Source: Papaver somniferum
Taxonomy: Eukaryota > Streptophyta > Magnoliopsida > Ranunculales > Papaveraceae
Assembly (NCBI RefSeq): GCF_003573695.1
Contig: NC_039361.1
Location: 101,682,279-101,746,278 of the forward strand
Length of the DNA: 64,000 bases
Direction of reading: 5' to 3'
This document shows, piece after piece, positions 10,841 through 22,865 of the stretch (position 1 is the first letter of the stretch; every line of letters begins with the position of its first letter). The notes below the pieces were generated by a model. That model saw nothing but the letters and a program-made list of their open reading frames with translations, did no database searches and was not told the origin of the DNA. A program made the translations under genes and the position numbers.

Positions 10841-11750
10841 TTACTTAGACCATGTAGCAAATTGTCGGTCATTCATTTTTGTAGTGTCCAAGGAGAGTAA
10901 CTTACTTAGCTTACAATCCCTGTAATGTTGTTCTCGCGAAAGACGACTTTTTCGTTGATTATCTATAGCAATGCCACGGTCCCTGGCTCTATCTGCTTCC
11001 ATCTGCATCTCGAATTCCTTGTGTTCAGCATAGTTGAACTCGCCTGAACCTCCTTCTGCTGCTCGTTGGGCTGCGTCTCTCGTTACTTTTGCAGCTTTCT
11101 GACCACCTCCTCTTCTTCTCTTAAAGTTGGTGTTAACGTCTAGATTAGTATTGTGTTGTTCCTGACTACCTGGAGTTCCATCAGGTGAGGAAGCATCCCC
11201 TCCATTCTGAAAATCCTGCGAGATTGGACTATATGGTGATATTCCAGGCACTTGATGACCTTCCACTAAGTATGGATTAAACTTGTTAAGCACCCTCAAA
11301 ATGGTGAAACACTTTTCATGTTGGAAGCTGCAACCTTTGTGGGATCTTTGCCACTCTTCCCGACATCTTCGTTCCACGTCTGATTCACCTTCACCACTTT
11401 TTTTTGTTTTTCCACATTTGCAGTGACCAAAGATATATATTCAGTAACTGATGTTGAAATTGTGTGAAAACGATGACACAACCCTTCGACATCACGTCTA
11501 TTAGTGTTACCGGTTTCTTCACCAAATTTTTGTAAAATCTTACCATAAAAAGTTCTTTTTCTTGATAAATACCATTAATTTCATCTAATGTATATAATAC
11601 ATAATTTCTGCAAAGTGACTCGTCTTCATCCATTGTATACTTGGGACCACGAATTCTTGTGTTCCTTTGTTGTGATTGTTGTGTTTGTTGTGGTGTTTGT
11701 TGTTGTGATCGTTGTTGTGGTATTTGTTGTTGTGATCGTTGTTGTGATTT
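10841..11750 (-). pseudogene. PIF/Harbinger ORF1 (MYB/SANT-like DNA-binding protein) pseudogene
   Basis: Reading leftwards: a Gln-rich repeat (11660-11750), GPKYTMDEDESLCRNYV (SANT/MYB-like domain, about 11500-11650), a block ending KGCSFQHEKCFTILR, an Arg/Lys-rich KRRRGGGQKAAK segment as in the NAM-associated C-terminal domain, then a charged helix and MNDRQFATWSK at the end. In this transposon class ORF1 binds the terminal repeats and cooperates with the transposase. At least two frameshifts (about 11380 and 11470) break it. The N-terminus is lost at the LINE insertion. Confidence 0.8.
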
Positions 11751-11751
11751 A

Positions 11752-12621
11752 TTTTTTTTGCTACAAAGAAAATTTTATTGGATCAGGCAATGTCATACAG
11801 AATAGAGTTTGACAGGAAAGAAGGAGATTCCCCTTCCCAACTATTACAAATACCCTCTTTATGGGCATGTTTTGCTAGATTATCCGCACATTTATTATCC
11901 AATCTGTTTATGTGCTCACAAGAATAACCATCGAAATGTTTTAACATAATACTAGTGTCTTCAATAATGCCTCGCAGTTCCTATGGGATATCAGACTCTT
12001 CCCCTTTAATAACTTAAATGAGACTCTTGTAGTCAGACTCTATGATGATCTTCTTAAGGCCTAACTGCAGCCCCCATTGCGCACCTTCCAGAACAGCTAA
12101 ACTCTCCAGTTAATGAGCGTCCAATACTCCTCTAAAACTGCTGCATTTCGAAGCTACATGTGTACCTGCACAATTTCGAAATATTAGACCATATCCACCT
12201 GTTTTTGTACGATCACAATAAGATACGTCAGTATTTAATTTAATTAAGTCATTATAAGGTGGCTGCCATTTAGGATCTGTCGAGCTCTTAACAGGTGCAA
12301 TAATCTTTTTTGAAACTAAACCTGCACTCTTAAGAAACCTGTCTATAGATTGAGTTAACTGCTATGGCGTTTGAGTTTTATCTTCAAACACCAGACTGCA
12401 TCGCTCCTTCCATAAGAACCAACAAATAGTGGACATCTTACTGATTATTGAAGAATCATAATCAGATAACCAAGAAGCTATCCAGTCCTTTGGGTTGTTC
12501 CACTGATTTCCATCTTGCCTGTACCCAGCACTAAACCAAACAACTCTTGCATAATCACACTCAGATAAAATGTGCATTGTAGATTCTGTAGCTGATCTAC
12601 ATCTACTGCATAAAACGTTTT
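11752..12621 (-). pseudogene. LINE 3' fragment: zinc-binding RVT and RNase H-like domain relic
   Basis: On the minus strand CSRCRSATESTMHILSECDYA (zf-RVT motif, about 12545-12610) precedes a tryptophan-rich segment and an RNase H-like domain (KLNTDVSY, GGYGLIFRN, and IESDYKSLI; about 11850-12290). Several stops interrupt it. The element ends with an AATAAA signal (11774-11779 on the plus strand as TTTATT) and a short A-run at 11751-11760, as expected for a LINE 3' end. The reverse transcriptase upstream is missing, so this is a 5'-truncated insertion, or one cut by the LTR at 12622. It lies in the Gln-rich part of PIF ORF1. Confidence 0.75.
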
Positions 12622-15600
12622 TGTAGCGCCCCTTAAGGTAACAGCTGACTAATCCAAGAGATTAACTAAATAAAGAGGCACTAAGAATCTGAATCATATA
12701 CCTAAGCAGTTAATTAAGGAATCTGCTATAAAACTTAACCCAAAACTAACCCCGCTCAGAAATATATATACAAGATCTTCTCTCAAATGATACATATACA
12801 ATAGTCATTTGGTTTACAAATAGAATATATAACATAATAACATATCAGATTATAACCAACTAAAGAAGTCAACTTCTCGGAGCTTTCGCTGCGCAACTCT
12901 GGTCTGTCTCTGAAATTGAAAGTGTGAATAATTAACATTTAACTTCTAAGTAATCATAGGCAAGATTTGGAAAACAATAATGTTTTCCCAAGTATTAAAA
13001 ATTGACCAAGTCACTCAAATAAACAAACATGTATATGGACAAACTCCTTCTTCAAACAATGTATAATATGGTTGTAATTCCGAACTCGCAAATCACACCT
13101 AAATAGCTATTGATATCACCAATTCCGAACTCGTAAACCGATGACCTATATAGTGCATAAAAGCTTGAATTCATGTAGGTATAAATGTGAAGGAGCGTAT
13201 CCTATATACCACACGTGGAAATTCTCATTTCCCTTAACAAGTCATATGACAAACAAACAATACAAGTCATTTCCAAAAAATGGAAAGATTAACAAAATCA
13301 ACAGAATTATCACAATGCAATTTAAATAAAGCATGGAATGCATAAACAAACAATGCATGATTTGTTAAACGTAAACTTTTGTAAAAAGAAAAAATAATGG
13401 TTACAAAAGAGTCAAATGTATTCCCACCTCTTTTGATGACAATCCACGCCTACCTCGAGATCCACGATCCATTGGTTCATCCTTTGAATTGATCGTTGTT
13501 AATATAGACTAATTGTTAATTACACAAGAAGTCTAAGAATCTAGACAAAATGGCTCACACAAGAATCATATAGTTCTAGCTAACGGTTCTAGGCCCATTT
13601 ATGATTCTACACATCTTCATTATCCATCTCTTGCATTTTTAAAGGTTTACTAATTCAATTAGGTTGGTTATATAGTCCATTATCTAAGTCTTAAGAATCT
13701 CTACAACTCTGTTGAAGGAATCTAAGGCCAAATCAGACCGTAAGGGTGCAATACAAGTGAATAGGAAAACTAAACCTAAGCCAAGTCCATCAAACCATCC
13801 CATTACCCTAAGGCCTGGTCCATATGAGTCTATTAACGGCCACTGACGTCAAGTGGGTCAACTAACAGTCCACGTCAGTCAAAGTCTAGGTCCTGGTCAA
13901 ATGGTCCACTAAGTTAAGTCAGCTCATTTAGAGTCAACTCAGTCAGACAAACTGAGTCAGGCGAGTCAGCTAGACTGACTGGGTTTCTAATAGACCTAAT
14001 TCTATTTCAGTATCACTTCAACTATAGTTCTTACATTCTCAACTTCTAACTTTTGTTTAAACAACAACAATTCAAATATTCAAGTTCATACATAAAAATC
14101 TATTCAAATAGAATTCAGTAATTCAATACAACTGTAATCTAAGCTTACCTGCAAAAGCAGTAACAAGCTTTCCCTTAGAGATTCACTCAAACACCTTTAT
14201 CTAACCTTCATTCTCAATACTTCTATCACATAAAAATTCAACTCAACTGCAAGAACAACATACAACCTCAGCTTAGGCAGGATGCATAACTCATTCATAA
14301 ACCAACAACCACTTCCAATTATATCACTTACACAAATCCCTTACAATCAACGGCAGAAACACATATATCTTCCTCTCAATTAACTCTGCATCTCAGCTCA
14401 ACAGCTGCCATCACCAGTCACCTGCACCTCCATAGAACAACAACAACATCACCACAACAACCTGCAACACCAGTACACTCCATTCACATCTTTACATCAA
14501 CTACAATAACCTAAACACCAACCACAGTACTACCATTGCATAGTCATTCAATCACTACTCCCTGCAAATTCACCGTCATTCTCAACATCACAACACAAAC
14601 TGTATTTACCAATTTAGCTCCATCACCATCCCAATTTCTGAACTTAACTAAACCCGTGCCACCTACAATTCAATACCACTAACAACGACAGGACCATCTA
14701 AAACAGTTTCATTCAATATCTTTTAACTTCAACAATTCAGCACTTCATACTTCAAATAACAAAATCAAGGAAATTAAGAACTTACCCAAGTATTGGCATT
14801 CCCTGAATTGACACTCCCCTGCCTGAGTCTTGATTACACCTGAACTCTATCAAACTGATTAACTCTATCACCACCAGATCCCAACCACGCCAATTCCAAA
14901 ATTATCATCTTCATATCAACCACAACAACAGTTTAAAACTTCAACTCTTCCCAGTGTACGGCTAATCAAACTACCAACAGTATCTAACTTCTCTTCCTGT
15001 TCTTTGAAGCTTGATTCACTTATTGAATCAGCATCAATATTCACTTTAATATCACCTTGTTTGTCTGATTAAACCCCATCCTCAACAACAGCTTCAATCT
15101 TAATCTTCAAAACCCTAATTAACCCTTGAATCAAAATTAAACTTCATATAAACATCTAAATCTCATACCTGATTGATATAGTTTTTTTATGTTGTTTGTA
15201 AAGTGGTAAGAAAGATTCGTCCAACTCAGACTCGTAAAGGTTTGATTTAGGAAAACACTAAGAACAAAGAAAATATATATACAAGGTTTGTCACAAAATA
15301 TCGAGAGAACTGGGACTCAGGATTCCACCAAACTCATAACATAAGGTTCATATATTAATTCTTTTAACAAGTATAGCTCAATAAATAAAGACATAGACTC
15401 TTATTTTTGCCAAGGAAGATTCTCAAAATATTAGTTGTAAATCCTAAGCATGGGACATCAAAACATCTAAGCAAGCATGACCCATCAAACGAGATGACAA
15501 CTAATTAATCAAAATCATAATTCAATTTTAATTAGTGCAAAAGTCATATAAGAATTAAATATAATTACCCATGTATGATATTAGGCTTCCTCTATCATCC

Positions 15601-17530
15601 CAGTGTTGGGGTTTAGCTTCTCATATCAAAAACACGCTCAAAATAATAATCTATAGCTCAAAAAGGTGTTTTATTGGAGAAATTGTATAACACAGAGATT
15701 TGCAACGCTGTAATGATGTTACAGACGTCGCTGTTACAAAGAAGAATAGTGGCTAAAAACCTAATGTAACTGTTGTTTATAAACAATATGTTTGTACTGC
15801 TGTTGAACAACGATATTTCTCTGCGACTTTTTCTGTGTGTCTTATGTTCTGCAGCTTCTTCTTCTATACCAGCAGAAACTCCTTCTCTGCAACTTCTCCT
15901 GCTGATCTCTGTAGCCTTCTGTTGGCTCCCCCCAACTCTCGACTCCCTTGCTCGACATCCCAGATGCCTATATATACCCACAATAACCCTTTAAAACTTG
16001 AGTTAAATCTTCCAAACCTAAATATTTTTCTTCGGCCAAAAGTCACGAGAATAGCTCTCTGCATCTTCTTTACGCGTCTTCCAAACCAAATCCAACGTCC
16101 CAGACTCTCTCAAAGATAGTCTTAACTTCAACAGAGAATCTTATTTCCTTATCTACTTGTATCTTTCCCGGAATAATCTAAAAATTACTGAGAATATATG
16201 CAACTCTATGTTTTGATGCAAATCGATAACTACTCATCTTTTCGCAAATCTGGCCACCTTACCTTCCCTGTTTAATCAAAATAGGTTCCTACCAATCCAA
16301 ACCGACAACCAAATCCGAATATAACTCCACCTTCTACCGAATCAGGATGTTCGTGATAGTTCCTCTTCGTTCTGCTCCAACACGATCATGCTGCCAATTA
16401 TGGTCGATCAAAACACCCTTACCAACTCCATTATACTCTAGCAGGATCATCCCAACAATAATCTGCCCTTGAATCTCTTTAAATATCGCTTGAATCTCGA
16501 ACCCTAATTTGCAGGTGTGATGGTTCATTTTCCCGCCAAAACTGATAATTCAAATGTAGAAGATGGTCGCCCCTTATCCTGATGTTGGGGTGTCGATAGT
16601 GATTTGGGTGCCCCTTGGTAATTAGGTCACCCTTATCCAAACTGAGGGTCTGGATAGTAATTTTCTCACACAAGCGCAAATACCACTTTTCGAGCCAATT
16701 TTCCCGCAAAAGCTTATTTCTCCAAAAACACCTACAAAAACATAAAATAATCAAATAAGTATAAAATCGAGCACTAACAGTACACATAATTGAGATCAAA
16801 ATAGACATATAAATATGTCTATCACTGATCAAAACCCATCTTTAATTACTCCTCAATTTCTCACAGAATCAATAATCCTCTCCAGAAAACCCTAAAATTG
16901 ATTTTCAACCCTCTGTCTTCCGATTCATATTCAAAACATAACTAAGTACTCATATCAATCATATCCATCTCTATTTAATCCTCAAGAATATCGAATTCAT
17001 CTTCTAATCTTCTCAGAAATTCGTCATGAACCCTAACTAATTCCTTCTCTGAATTAACTATTCTCGTGACACAGAACTAACTACTTGAATCAACCCCAAA
17101 ACCATCACTGATCCCTTGATCATACCCTTCTTCGCATGATCTCAAAACTCCCATTTAGCCTCTGAAATTTTCCGGAGAAAGAAGAACATGAGAAGGAAAG
17201 AAAAGAGAGAAGAAGAAGAAGAAAAGAGAATGACTTCTCTTCGATCGGTTTGAGGAGATAAGGCCCAAGGAAACACTAGGTCACACACCAGATTTTAAAA
17301 GGGAAGTCACAACGTGTCTTTTTTGTATCACCAGCGGTTTTCCATGAAATGATGATTTTACCCTTCATACTAAATCAAAGATATCTTCTTTGTCTGATAT
17401 CAGATTGACACGTTCGAGTAGTCCATTCTGTGTAACTTTTCGAGATATATCTGACGATACTAATTTCGTATTTAAATCGAGATTAATTTCTATTAATTAA
17501 CGTTCTGTTAAATTAATCGAGTCCTTAGCA
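12622..17530 (-). repeat. Long Tekay-like LTR (probable solo LTR), itself interrupted
   Basis: The ends read TGTAGCGCCCC at 12622 and ...CCTTAGCA at 17530, giving TG...CA. On the minus strand a TTTTAAAA box (about 17295) and a TC-rich run (17170-17225) look like a promoter and start region. Without the nested solo LTR the unit is about 3.25 kb. No coding sequence is visible over 12630-15170 or 16830-17480. No perfect five-base duplication was found (GTTTT before, TTTGT after), so the limits and family are tentative. Confidence 0.45.
15174..16824 (-). repeat. Solo LTR of the Athila-like family, with target-site duplication
   Basis: 1651 bases starting TGATATAG and ending GTCTATCA, flanked on both sides by CTGAT (15169-15173 and 16825-16829). 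Reversed, it begins like the LTRs of A, C and D and ends with the same region. The surrounding sequence continues across it. Recombination between two LTRs has removed the interior. ORFs inside it are not genes. Confidence 0.9.
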
Positions 17531-19654
17531 TTTGTAGACCAGCGCATAATCCTAGCATTGTCTTTCTCAGAGAAGACATGACGAGCATTAGTATTTGGTC
17601 CTGGCGAGATAGTACATGGAACAAGAGCATAATTCTTAAAATGTTCCCACAACAAAGCTTGGAGAAACATCGTGTTGGCATAGCACTCGATCTTCATGGA
17701 GCCATTCGGTACACTAGAGTCTATAATCAGGGAATCTAAATTAGAGTACAAAGAACCCAAGAATAGACTACCTATTGGAAGTTGCTCACCTTGAGCCATC
17801 TTGATAGAAAATGGAATCAAAAACGGCTTAAACAAAGTTCCACAATCTTCAAACACATCTCTGGATAGCCATAAGCATAAGAAAGCAGCAATGGAAAACC
17901 TACCGTCGACGGGACAATCAAGAACCTCATCTCATGGCCACCAACGTGTTAACCAGTAAGCATAACAATATTTTCCAGACGCCTTATTGATCCGCTCCAT
18001 TTCTGCTATCAAGATGTTATAAATTGCTGTCTCTTCAGTTGAAAGGCCCTGATGAAGATTACCTGTGATTGGGAGATGCAACAAAGCAGTTACATCCTCT
18101 AAGTTGATAGTAAACTCTCCCCATATGCATATGAAGGTATGGGTCGGAATGCACCAGTGAGAAAGAAGAGCCACTATGCCTCCCACATCATGAAAAATAA
18201 ACAAGTCTCTAGATGCTTGAGTGGCCCTTGTTACTTGTGCCTGATCCAGCATAGCTCTGACGTGAGGGAAACCCAACATGTGCCTCCCCCATCATGAAAA
18301 TTTCTCTAAAGATCGTCGAGAAAGCTTAAATTCTATGATTGATGCAAGGAAAAATCCTTGTTCAAGAGAAAATAGGATCACTGTCTTAGGAGTCACCAAC
18401 TTCTTTTGAGTAACACTCCTGTGATTTATCAGAAGATGATATGCTGGGGTTTTGAGACGTTTTTCGGTTCCCTGCTGAATCTTAAAAAACGCATCATCTA
18501 CATTTGGAACATTCTTGATCCCAGGTGTCTCTTCTTCTTCTTCACCAATAAAAGTCTCATCCATGCACGTATCATCTCTGGAAATATCATTTTCTTGGGA
18601 GTCAGACATCCTCGCGAAGCAGCTGTAACATGCACACAATACTTTGTTTCAGTATACCATTCATACAAGATGCAAACATCAACAGAATGAAGTAATTGGA
18701 AAAATGCTCATGCAAACATCTACAAAATGGTAATTCTCAACTCTTACCTTTTTTACGATTCCACTAACATTAGTGATTGTAATGCAAGAGTTAACACTTC
18801 AAAAGTTGCTTGTTTCTTCGAATCTACAAAAGACGAGCAAAACTCAGATTTTCATAAAATCATGAATATTTCTACTGTGTGAACATTCACCATGGAATTA
18901 TGAAAAATAAAACATTATTTCATCATAAATAATTGTTTACCTCTAATGATTACACAAAACTCTAGTTTTGATTGTTTAAAGAAAATAATATATATATTCA
19001 TATATATAAACAAAACGTGATCTACTCACGTAAATTAAAAAAAAAAACATTTTTTGACGTGAGCAAGGCTCACGTAAATAAAATTCGTGGATATCCCACG
19101 ATTTCATCAAAAAAAAAATCCATGAACAAACCATGGTTTTATTTAAAAAAAAAAAAAATTCTTCGTATTATCGACCATCTTCGAAACGAGGGTTTATTTC
19201 GATCTTGTGAAAGCTCACATCTTTTCAAGATAAAGTTTTGGTTTTCATGAAAGCTCATAAACAAAGTTTTATCACTGGACACGGGTCTATATATATAAAA
19301 AAAAAGTCTCTCCTAAGTCAGGGATTATTACTAGTTTCTTAAACTAACGATCGAACAAACATACGTTTTCTAAAAAACAAGGGTTTTCAACAAAACTTAT
19401 ACTCGTATATGCACATGTATATAATTTCAACATGATCAAAGCATGAAAAACTCATGCGATCAGCAAAAAAAAATAACAAAAAAAAGCTTACCTGGTCGGC
19501 GGTCGGAAGTTAACCAGATGGCGATCGACGGCGACTGTCGGCGGCAAAGCTCTGACGGATTTTTTTTCTTCATTTTCTCTGATGTGAAGATGAAGAGGAG
19601 ATGAAGGTGGTGGTCGGTCGTGGGAAGGTGAAATAAAAAAAAAGGTATTTCCAA
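17531..19654 (-). pseudogene. Plant mobile domain (PMD) gene, 3' truncated, two in-frame stops
   Basis: From ATG at 18609 one frame runs to about 17531 with two TGA codons (18292-18294 and 17932-17934) and no frameshift. It contains HWCIPTHTFICIWGEFTINL, EDVTALLHLPITG, YWLTRWWP, PIGSLFLGSLY and NARIMRWS, the usual order of the PMD (aminotransferase-like) domain of MAIN/MAIL-type proteins and of transposon-borne relatives. The N-terminus is acidic (EEEEE). A 5'-untranslated exon (about 19492-19654) is joined by a predicted intron. The 3' part is lost at the LTR boundary at 17530. Two nonsense changes in an otherwise clean frame suggest recent decay. Whether it was a host gene or a transposon passenger cannot be decided. 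Confidence 0.75.
18623..19491 (-). other. Predicted 5'-UTR intron of the PMD gene
   Basis: Minus-strand donor CAG|GTAAGC at 19491 and acceptor TGTTACAG ending at 18623, 14 bases before the ATG. The intron is 869 bases, strongly AT-rich with long T-runs, as in plants. The upstream exon contains a small ORF that is not in frame with the protein. Confidence 0.55.
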
Positions 19655-20639
19655 AACCTAATTTCACAAGGATTTCTTTTTTGGGCCCAGTCCGTGAATC
19701 CTAAATCAATCAAGGTTCCATCACCAAATCAGCGGTTCAACACCAATTTATGATCAGCAGACGATGATCTATCATGCCACTGGGATATTCGTTCAATCCG
19801 TGGTCCACTCGCGCAATCGAAAATCCGGTAACGTCTTATCTTACGAATAAGTTCAATTACTTATTTCGTTCGTAACTGGAAAATCACCATTCAGTGCTGA
19901 CTGAGGAACATGACTGTCCCTCACTAAACAGGGGAATTAATGTAGATGGTGGATTTTTGACAAAGGCTAAAATCGTAAAACCATAATTATACGTACTCCT
20001 GATCCATCAATCAAATGAGTATTGAGACTCATGTATCTCGTCGAAAGCATGAAAGCTCATGCTGCAAGAATCTCTAACTGAGAATATTATCTCTCAGAGT
20101 ATATGTGGATGTGCAGTCTCTCAGCTGAGGCAACGGCATATCTCATAAATACTGAGCAATTTCAGTAATTACTCTTATATAGAATCGAATGATTGGACGA
20201 CTTCTAGACAGCTTGCCTGCTAGTATGGAGCAATAACGTCTTCAGGATGCAACAATGTTTTCCCTGACTATATAAAAGAAGTATGACGCTTCAACAAGCT
20301 CATATCTCTCAATAAACAAATAATTAATGCTCCTAGAAAGCATGCCTGCTAGTATAGAGCCATCAATTAATTATTTCTAATCGTTAACTGAATATTCAGA
20401 GATATTCTACGATTTGTCATAATATTTCGTCACTTCAATTAGTGGTTCTTCCCAGCAGAATTCCACGGGTTAGTGATAAATATTCAACGAACGGGCATCT
20501 GAGCTGCTATCGAGTAATCCCCGACCAAAATGGTGCAAGTGTACTCAGCAATAATGCACTAACGAGCACCTGAATGCACAAACGAGCATTTCAAAACACG
20601 AAAGAACGATGAACCTATGCAAAATAGGAAGAAAATAAT

Positions 20640-21180
20640 AAAATATTAATCAAGGCGCTAGGGGACTGGGCCCACCGTCCGCCCGGTCGTGCCGTGGCCA
20701 GTCCCACGCCCAAGTTTATCTTTTATCATATTTTTTATTATTTTCCTTGATCTCATGAAAATCTCTTCATTTGAGCAAATATCCTTCGTTTCATGAAAAC
20801 TTCTTAAATTTATGAAATTTCCTTCAATTCATGAAAAATAATATAAAATTAGGGAAACTCGTGGGACCGGGCCCTAGCCGGCCGGTCATGCCCTAGCCGG
20901 TCCTACACGCCCCTTATTTTATTATTATTATTTTTTTATGTTTTCCTCATCTCATGAAAACTCCTTGATTTCAACAAACTCCTTGATTTTATGATATTTC
21001 CCTAAAATCATGAAAAATATTATAAAATTAGGAAAAGTGCTTTAGGACCGGGCTCTTTGGCCGGCTGGCCATGCCTTGGTCATATCCGGTCCCAAACTTC
21101 ATGATTACTTCATTTTTATTATTATTTTTCTACATCTCATGAAGTTTTCTCAGTTTCAGCAAAAATCCCTGATTTCTTCA
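20640..21180 (+). repeat. Tandem repeat with GC-rich boxes inside the Tat-like LTR
   Basis: Three units of about 185-205 bases. Each has a GGACCGGGCCC-like GC-rich box (near 20655-20695, 20861-20913, 21047-21095) followed by TTATTATTATTTTT and several CTCATGAAAA repeats. The GC boxes stand out in a very AT-rich setting. Confidence 0.7.
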
Positions 21181-21841
21181 TATTTTCTCGAAATACTGCT
21201 CAAACGCACATTAGAAAATATCAAAATTCTCAACACTGAGACATGAGCATTGTGATGACATGAGCATATTACCTTGACTGACCAAGGTTAGCTCTGTGGC
21301 TTGCAAGGAGCTGGTCCCATGCATTTTCACGATTTGACCTAATTTGCACAATTGCACGTATTAGGTCCAAATTCTTCCAAGAAATTTGGAACTCCATAAA
21401 ATGGTCGTCAGTCGATCTTGTGACCAACCAGAGCCGGTTTCATGATCCCTTGGTTGGTCCCTCACCTCTTCATAATTAGGTTTTAACACCTAATGCTCAG
21501 ATGAGCATTATTTTAATAAATGATTAAACCAGCATTTAATCATCCTTTCACCAACTGGTCTTCAAGGGACTTTGATTTTTTTTCTCACTTGAGCATTTGG
21601 GCGCTACATGGTCAATTCATCATCCCATGAAGCCGGTCTCTCCTTCATATCATGAACGATTTTCAATAAATCATCAATTGATCAAAATTAGGGTTCTGAA
21701 TCCAAGGTTCATAATTCCAGATTCAAACACTAAATTTTATGTTGATCCCATGATCAGTATTCTAATTAATTATACTTGGTTCGGTCGCCAGTATTTTAAA
21801 TTAATATTCATTTGGTCTTGCTACCAATACTTCATCAAATG

Positions 21842-22016
21842 AGCAACATTCGCTCAGACGAGCAATATTTTCTCAGACTAAGGAATATTGGTTCAACTAT
21901 CAATATTCAATAATTCATCAAACGAGCAATATTTGCTCAGATGAGAAACATTTTCCCGCATCAAGGAATATTGGTTCAACTATCAATATTCAACGATTCA
22001 TCAAATGAACAATATT
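21842..22016 (+). repeat. Minisatellite, about 84-base period
   Basis: Two units and a partial third built of GAGCAATATTTGCTCAGA, GGAATATTGGTTCAACTATC and AATATTCAA blocks. The TGCTCAGA/GAGCAATATT parts are partly palindromic. Noncoding. Confidence 0.7.
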
Positions 22017-22430
22017 TTTTCACTTTAGCTATCAACATTTATTCCAGAATTGTACCTCTCTCTCAACAGACATGTTCAATTCTTGAGTCTCAGGACATTT
22101 GAAAATCACGTTCAACTCAGCAGTACAGGGACTCATCGTCCCACGAAGTCAGCAACTGACTAACTAAAACCACGAGACATCAATCGTGTCACATGGGGGA
22201 TATTAACTAGGGTTTTGGTCTGGCGGTCTACGGCACGTGTGTTCATACACACGATGAGAATGTGAGAAAGTCGTTCAATCAGTTGGAGGAGTTAGCAAAG
22301 TAGTGGGTGAAAAATCAACCAAGTCTCCCCACAATGAGCAACTGGTTTTGACACGATTTCCCACTTCTCCACTCTTTGACTCCAGCAACTGTCAAACTTC
22401 ATGGGATCAAGGTGTTTACAATTCTAGCAA

Positions 22431-22437
22431 TATAAAT
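22431..22437 (+). promoter_or_regulatory. TATA box of the Tat-like LTR
   Basis: TATAAAT in an AT-poor stretch, followed about 30 bases later by AAACAGACAAG, a plausible transcription start. It suits a U3/R boundary late in the LTR. Confidence 0.4.
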
Positions 22438-22865
22438 AAGTCTCTGAATCATGATTGAAACAGACAAGAATTCCTCGAAAAGAACATTCATACAGACAAT
22501 CTTTCGTCTACACGAACTCATCGTCTGAGCAATCACTATCAATTGAGTAAATTCAATTATTCGGAACTTTCTTACGCAGAATTAACAACACACCTACAAT
22601 CTCGATCACCAATGATCTCACACATTTCTCAGCTTCCCTCCTACAGATCGACCCATCCTCTCTTTGTTACCGAATTTACTATCGAACGACCATTGTCTTG
22701 GTTTAGGCCGGAGTACTACAGATTGATCTCTCGAATTCAAAGCACTCCCTTCTTGCAGTGCATCTGTGTGAGGTTTGACAGTTCGCTCGGTTCAAGGAGT
22801 TTCCTCCGCACGGTCGTCTCCTCAATTCCGTAAAAACCAGCAACTCATTTTTCCCCATCTACAAC

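Larger units (their letters stand above)
9676..11750. mobile_element. PIF/Harbinger element remnant, interrupted at both sides
   Basis: Convergent transposase (+) and MYB-like ORF1 (-) separated by 277 bases is a usual PIF/Harbinger layout. The left end is displaced by the copia insertion. The right side is invaded by a LINE at about 11751. No terminal inverted repeat is visible. The gap 10564-10840 is AT-rich and holds the two 3' ends. Confidence 0.75.
19941..22850 (+). repeat. Long Tat-like LTR, right end uncertain
   Basis: TGTAGATGGTGGATTTTTGA at 19941 follows a purine-rich AACAGGGGAATTAA. This is the typical LTR start of Tat-type Ty3 elements. The LTR holds tandem repeats (20640-21180, 21842-22016) and a TATA box at 22431. 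A possible CA end is at 22780, but the join to Sirevirus sequence near 22866 hides it. No coding region is seen. The stretch 19655-19940 left of it holds no recognised gene and may be the element's 3' interior. Confidence 0.55.

Noticed and set aside
15658..16119. Overlapping ORFs on both strands
   Set aside because: Inside the solo LTR with perfect duplications; noncoding.
12622..17535. TTTGT at 12620-12624 and 17531-17535 as target duplication
   Set aside because: Using it would leave an LTR without TG at one end; kept only as an uncertain boundary.
18972..19250. 92-codon ORF
   Set aside because: Lies in the AT-rich predicted intron of the PMD gene and is made of Lys-rich A-runs.
20640..22016. 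Spaced repeats that might suggest a CRISPR-like array
   Set aside because: Units are contiguous tandem repeats with no unique spacers, in plant LTR sequence.
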